Shown: one piece after another, positions 33,184 through 35,850 of the stretch
How positions within the stretch are numbered: position 1 is the stretch's first letter
Layout of the letters: every line of letters starts with the position of its first letter
Assembly: GCA_047628755.1 (NCBI GenBank)
Contig: JBLHVV010000021.1
Location: forward strand, 1 to 35,850
Reading direction: 5' to 3'
Length of the DNA: 35,850 nucleotides
From: Bermanella sp047628755
Lineage (GTDB): Bacteria; Pseudomonadota; Gammaproteobacteria; Pseudomonadales; Oceanobacteraceae
Made by a program: the position numbers and the translations under genes
The notes under the pieces: generated by a model
What the model was told of the DNA's origin: nothing
The model's database searches: none
The model's input: the letters and a program-made list of their open reading frames with translations, nothing else

Positions 33184-33921
33184 TTAAATGACTAATATAT
33201 TTTCTATTGTCTTTTCATGTAGAGTAGCTAAAACATCTTTTCTCTTTATATTTTTCATTCCAAAAAAAATCCTGCATTGATCAAGCATATCTTTCTTGTA
33301 AAGAATATATTCATTATTATTTCTTTCCTTAATATTAAATCGAATGATTTCATTATCGATAGAAAAAGCTTTTATTTGCATATCTACTTTAGGTCGAGAG
33401 TAGGAAATCAATCTGTTGTATTTTGTTGTTAATATTACAATTGCAGCAGAAACCATAACTAAAGCATTAGCTACGCCCTTCACACCTGAATTTTTATCAG
33501 CCACTAATCGTGAAAACTCTACATAATGTTCGTTATAGTCAACTCCCAAAAATGCTACTAGCGCTTCGTTATCAATATATTGTTTTACTTCAAATTTCTG
33601 TGGAGTAAGTCGTTGACTCCCAATAATTTCACCATCTAAATAGCATGCAAATACATAGGCAGATAAATCCCTATCATCTATAGTATTGCCATTTCGATAC
33701 ATAGATGAAAGATAGTCATCTCTTTGACCATACATTCTGATTCTAGCCTTTGATAAATCAGAAAAATCTTGTTCTGTTACTACTTGACGGATAGTTATTT
33801 TATCGTTGCCAAGCATTTTTTGAATTAATTTGTTAAAATAATAATAATATCTATCTATATGAGGTGACTTTAAAAAAAGATTGAAATCCTCACTTCTAGT
33901 GATTTTTATATTATCATTCAT
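33184..33921 (-). CDS. LuxI/FeeM-like N-acyltransferase (GNAT fold)
   Basis: This 245-residue protein shows the layout of LuxI and FeeM-type acyl-ACP N-acyltransferases: KARIRMYG (58-65), IDDRDLSAYVFACYLDGEII followed by GSQRLTP (101-107), and VEFSRLVAD (134-142). R104, E135 and R138 would match the conserved Arg, Glu and Arg of LuxI, and D82/D85 the paired aspartates. Such enzymes transfer a fatty acyl group to homoserine lactone precursors or to an amino acid. It lacks the conserved LuxI tryptophan region, so an N-acyl amino acid synthase-like role seems likelier than a standard AHL synthase. It is the first gene of the block and has direct repeats upstream. Confidence 0.65.
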   Translation of the reverse strand: MNDNIKITRSEDFNLFLKSPHIDRYYYYFNKLIQKMLGNDKITIRQVVTEQDFSDLSKARIRMYGQRDDYLSSMYRNGNTIDDRDLSAYVFACYLDGEIIGSQRLTPQKFEVKQYIDNEALVAFLGVDYNEHYVEFSRLVADKNSGVKGVANALVMVSAAIVILTTKYNRLISYSRPKVDMQIKAFSIDNEIIRFNIKERNNNEYILYKKDMLDQCRIFFGMKNIKRKDVLATLHEKTIENILVI

Positions 33922-34289
33922 TGCTAAAGCCTTATTAATATTATTGAAACTAGGAATAGTGACATTCTTTTACTGCTCGTCGTCGTTTAATTCAATATTA
34001 GTATTTTAAGCTGTAACTAATAATAACAATTTGTTGCAAACTTCTATCAATTTGTAACGAAAGTATCAATAAATTAAAAGCCTTGTCCTTGAGACCACAG
34101 TTCTATAATAAGGATAAGATATTCATACGAATCAATATTACTGTGATCATGAAATCAATAGTTTAAATTTTTCATACGATTGGAGCTTCAAAGTAATTCT
34201 CATTAATTAACAATTACAATGTTATTAGAGGCTATGATTGTGAAGGGAAAATTTTAATGATAATTTTAAGAGGGTTTATTTTTAGTAAA
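33922..34289 (-). promoter_or_regulatory. Upstream region of the N-acyltransferase operon
   Basis: This AT-rich region between the RND gene terminator and the N-acyltransferase start has no credible gene. It holds two CAATTTGT direct repeats (34027 and 34048) and a separate TTCATACGA direct repeat (34122-34130 and 34171-34179). On the minus strand TAAAAT about 30 bases downstream of the first set could be a -10 element. Confidence 0.45.
34027..34070 (-). repeat. Direct repeats with 21-bp spacing, candidate AraC-type operator
   Basis: CAATTTGTTGCAAA at 34027-34040 and CAATTTGTAACGAA at 34048-34061 match at about 11 of 14 positions, and a third CAAT follows at 34067. The period of 21 bp is two helical turns, the usual spacing of AraC-family half-sites. 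The site lies about 105-150 bp upstream of the N-acyltransferase start. The AraC-family gene at 28461-29489 is the obvious candidate binder. Confidence 0.5.
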
Positions 34290-34317
34290 AGCCCCAATTT
34301 TTAAACATTGGGGCTTA
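34290..34317 (-). terminator. Terminator after the RND efflux gene
   Basis: AAGCCCCAAT at 34290-34299 pairs perfectly with ATTGGGGCTT at 34308-34317 across an 8-base loop. It lies 11 bases after the stop of the minus-strand efflux gene; TTTTACT follows on that strand. Confidence 0.8.
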
Positions 34318-34328
34318 TCTATATTGTA

Positions 34329-35850
34329 TTATTGCATTAGTTTATTTCTATAAACTAGACTATAAAGTGCAGGCAGCACATACAGAGTCAGTATTGTTGA
34401 TGAAATTATGCCACCAATAACGACTGTAGCTAAAGGCCTTTGCACTTCTGCACCAAGGCCAGTATTAATTGCCATAGGAATAAAGCCTAGGCTAGCCACT
34501 AAGGCTGTCATTAATACCGGTCTTAGACGTGAAGTTGCGCCAGATATTACCGCTTCTAAAACTGGAATGTGCTTTTGTTTTAATGCTTTAATAAAAGTCA
34601 GCAGGACCACACCATTTAACACTGCAATTCCAGATAATGCGATAAAGCCTACGGCAGCTGATATCGACAGTGGAATATCACGTAACCAAAGTGCAAAAAT
34701 ACCACCTGTAAGGGCAAGTGGGACCCCTGTAAAAATAATTAGCGCATCCTTGAGTGAATTAAATACGGTGCACAGTAATCCTAAAATTAGCAGTAATGTT
34801 AGGGGTATAACAACACTTAATCTTTCAGTTGCGCTTTGTAGTTGTTCAAATGTTCCTCCATATTCAATCCAGTAGCCTACTGGCAACTCTAATGAATCTA
34901 GACTAAATTGAGTGTCCTTCATGAACGAGCTTAGATCCCTTCCAGTTACATTTGCGGTAACCACAACATTGCGTTTTGCAAATTTACGATTTATCTGATT
35001 GGGAACATTTATAATACTCAGTTCAGCGACTTCGCCTAAGGGCACAAAATTTAATTCGCTGTTGGCTAAAGCGGAATTACTTAGCGGTGCAAAGATAGGG
35101 ATTTTAGCTAACGCTTTAATATCTGTCCTAGCAGTGTCGTCTAAACGAAGCATTAATCTGAAACGTTTATCCCCTTCATAAATTATTCCTACTTGAGTGC
35201 CACTAACAGCGTACTGCAACGACTGTTGAATATCAGAGATATTTAAGCCTATTAAAGCTAAGTGTTCCCTTTGGGGTTCAATAGAAATCATCGGTAAACC
35301 TTGGCTTTGTTCTGCGCTAACGTCGCTGGCTCCTGGGATATCTTCTAAAATATTTTTAATTTTTTCTGCTTGTTCAGCTAATACATTTAAGTTGTCACCA
35401 TAAATGCGAATTGCAATATCACTTCTTACACCAGCTATTAACTCGTTGAAGCGCATTTCAATGGGCTGAGTAAATTCATATTTATTTCCAGGGATTTCTT
35501 CAACTTTAATTCGAATCTCATTTATTAATTTTTCTCGGCTTTTATTTGGATTAGGCCATTGATCAATCTCTTTTAAGATTAAAAATGTATCAGCTACATT
35601 AGGTGGCATTGGGTCTGTGGCAATTTCAGGTGTACCAATTTTAGAAAAAACATGTTTGACCTCTGGAAATGTAGTAATTGTTTTTTCTAATTGCTTTTGC
35701 ATTGAAGTAGATTGTTCAATCCCAGTACCGGGTATGCGCATAGCATGCATGGCAATATCATGTTCATTTAATTTAGGTAAGAATTCACTGCCCATTTTAG
35801 TGGCTTGAAATACACTGGCAATAATTAATATACAGGATATTGTAATCATA
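34329..35850 (-). CDS. CzcA/CusA-family heavy-metal RND efflux pump, C-terminal half
   Basis: The frame is open to the right window edge, so only the last 506 or so residues of a protein of about 1040 are seen. Features include FLPKLNEHDIAMHAMRIPGT at the start of the second periplasmic domain. Later come IRIYGDNLNVLAEQAEKI, the membrane helices from VVIPLTLLLILGLLCTVF to the end, and SAAVGFIALSGIAVLNGVVL, the CzcA/CusA form of RND TM11. These pumps export metal cations from the periplasm with a membrane-fusion protein and an outer-membrane channel, whose genes would lie to the right. The specific metal cannot be decided from this half. Confidence 0.88.
   Translation of the reverse strand, partial: MITISCILIIASVFQATKMGSEFLPKLNEHDIAMHAMRIPGTGIEQSTSMQKQLEKTITTFPEVKHVFSKIGTPEIATDPMPPNVADTFLILKEIDQWPNPNKSREKLINEIRIKVEEIPGNKYEFTQPIEMRFNELIAGVRSDIAIRIYGDNLNVLAEQAEKIKNILEDIPGASDVSAEQSQGLPMISIEPQREHLALIGLNISDIQQSLQYAVSGTQVGIIYEGDKRFRLMLRLDDTARTDIKALAKIPIFAPLSNSALANSELNFVPLGEVAELSIINVPNQINRKFAKRNVVVTANVTGRDLSSFMKDTQFSLDSLELPVGYWIEYGGTFEQLQSATERLSVVIPLTLLLILGLLCTVFNSLKDALIIFTGVPLALTGGIFALWLRDIPLSISAAVGFIALSGIAVLNGVVLLTFIKALKQKHIPVLEAVISGATSRLRPVLMTALVASLGFIPMAINTGLGAEVQRPLATVVIGGIISSTILTLYVLPALYSLVYRNKLMQ

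Noticed and set aside
34408..34875. 155-codon plus-strand frame inside the RND efflux gene
   Set aside because: It is antisense to conserved transmembrane segments of the efflux pump; no credible product or start signal.

Overview
The window looks like a chromosomal segment of a gammaproteobacterium, probably a marine Oceanospirillales/Pseudomonadales-like organism. The S10, spc and alpha ribosomal protein operons are contiguous and in the usual gammaproteobacterial order. They are followed by uvrA, an MFS gene and ssb, a neighbourhood I recall from Pseudomonas. The taxonomic call is an inference from gene order and protein similarity, not from any search.

Left part (1-7.6 kb): a minus-strand EF-G paralogue (EF-G 2 type) whose 3' end and terminator are duplicated in tandem at the window edge. 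Next comes a plus-strand pair, a lipoprotein and a Tat-exported DUF1501 protein. A bidirectional terminator separates these from a minus-strand DUF4266 lipoprotein/DUF3570 outer-membrane pair. The rpsL-rpsG-fusA-tuf (str) genes that often precede rpsJ are absent here.

Central part (7.9-21.5 kb): rpsJ-rplC-rplD-rplW-rplB-rpsS-rplV-rpsC-rplP-rpmC-rpsQ, then rplN-rplX-rplE-rpsN-rpsH-rplF-rplR-rpsE-rpmD-rplO-secY-rpmJ, then rpsM-rpsK-rpsD-rpoA-rplQ, closed by a strong terminator. Three structured non-coding gaps stand out: rpsJ-rplC (terminator-like hairpin), rpsN-rpsH (hairpin) and rpmJ-rpsM (folded leader where S4 control would be expected).

Next part (21.5-28.3 kb): small conserved proteins (DUF3817, DUF3144), uvrA, a CsgD/VpsT-type regulator carrying a WFSR motif like the c-di-GMP site of VpsT, a YajR-like MFS transporter, and ssb with a long Pro/Ala/Gln linker.

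Right part (28.4-34.3 kb): a visibly AT-rich minus-strand accessory block. In transcription order it holds a LuxI/FeeM-like N-acyltransferase, a SnoaL/NTF2-like protein, a heme-oxygenase-like di-iron enzyme, a long-chain acyl-CoA synthetase of the FATP/FadD6 type, and an AraC-family regulator. Two 21-bp-spaced direct repeats upstream of the first gene look like an AraC-type operator. I read this as a candidate undescribed biosynthetic and possibly signalling cluster making a fatty-acyl small molecule, and it is the most interesting part of the window. The window ends inside a CzcA/CusA-type RND efflux gene.
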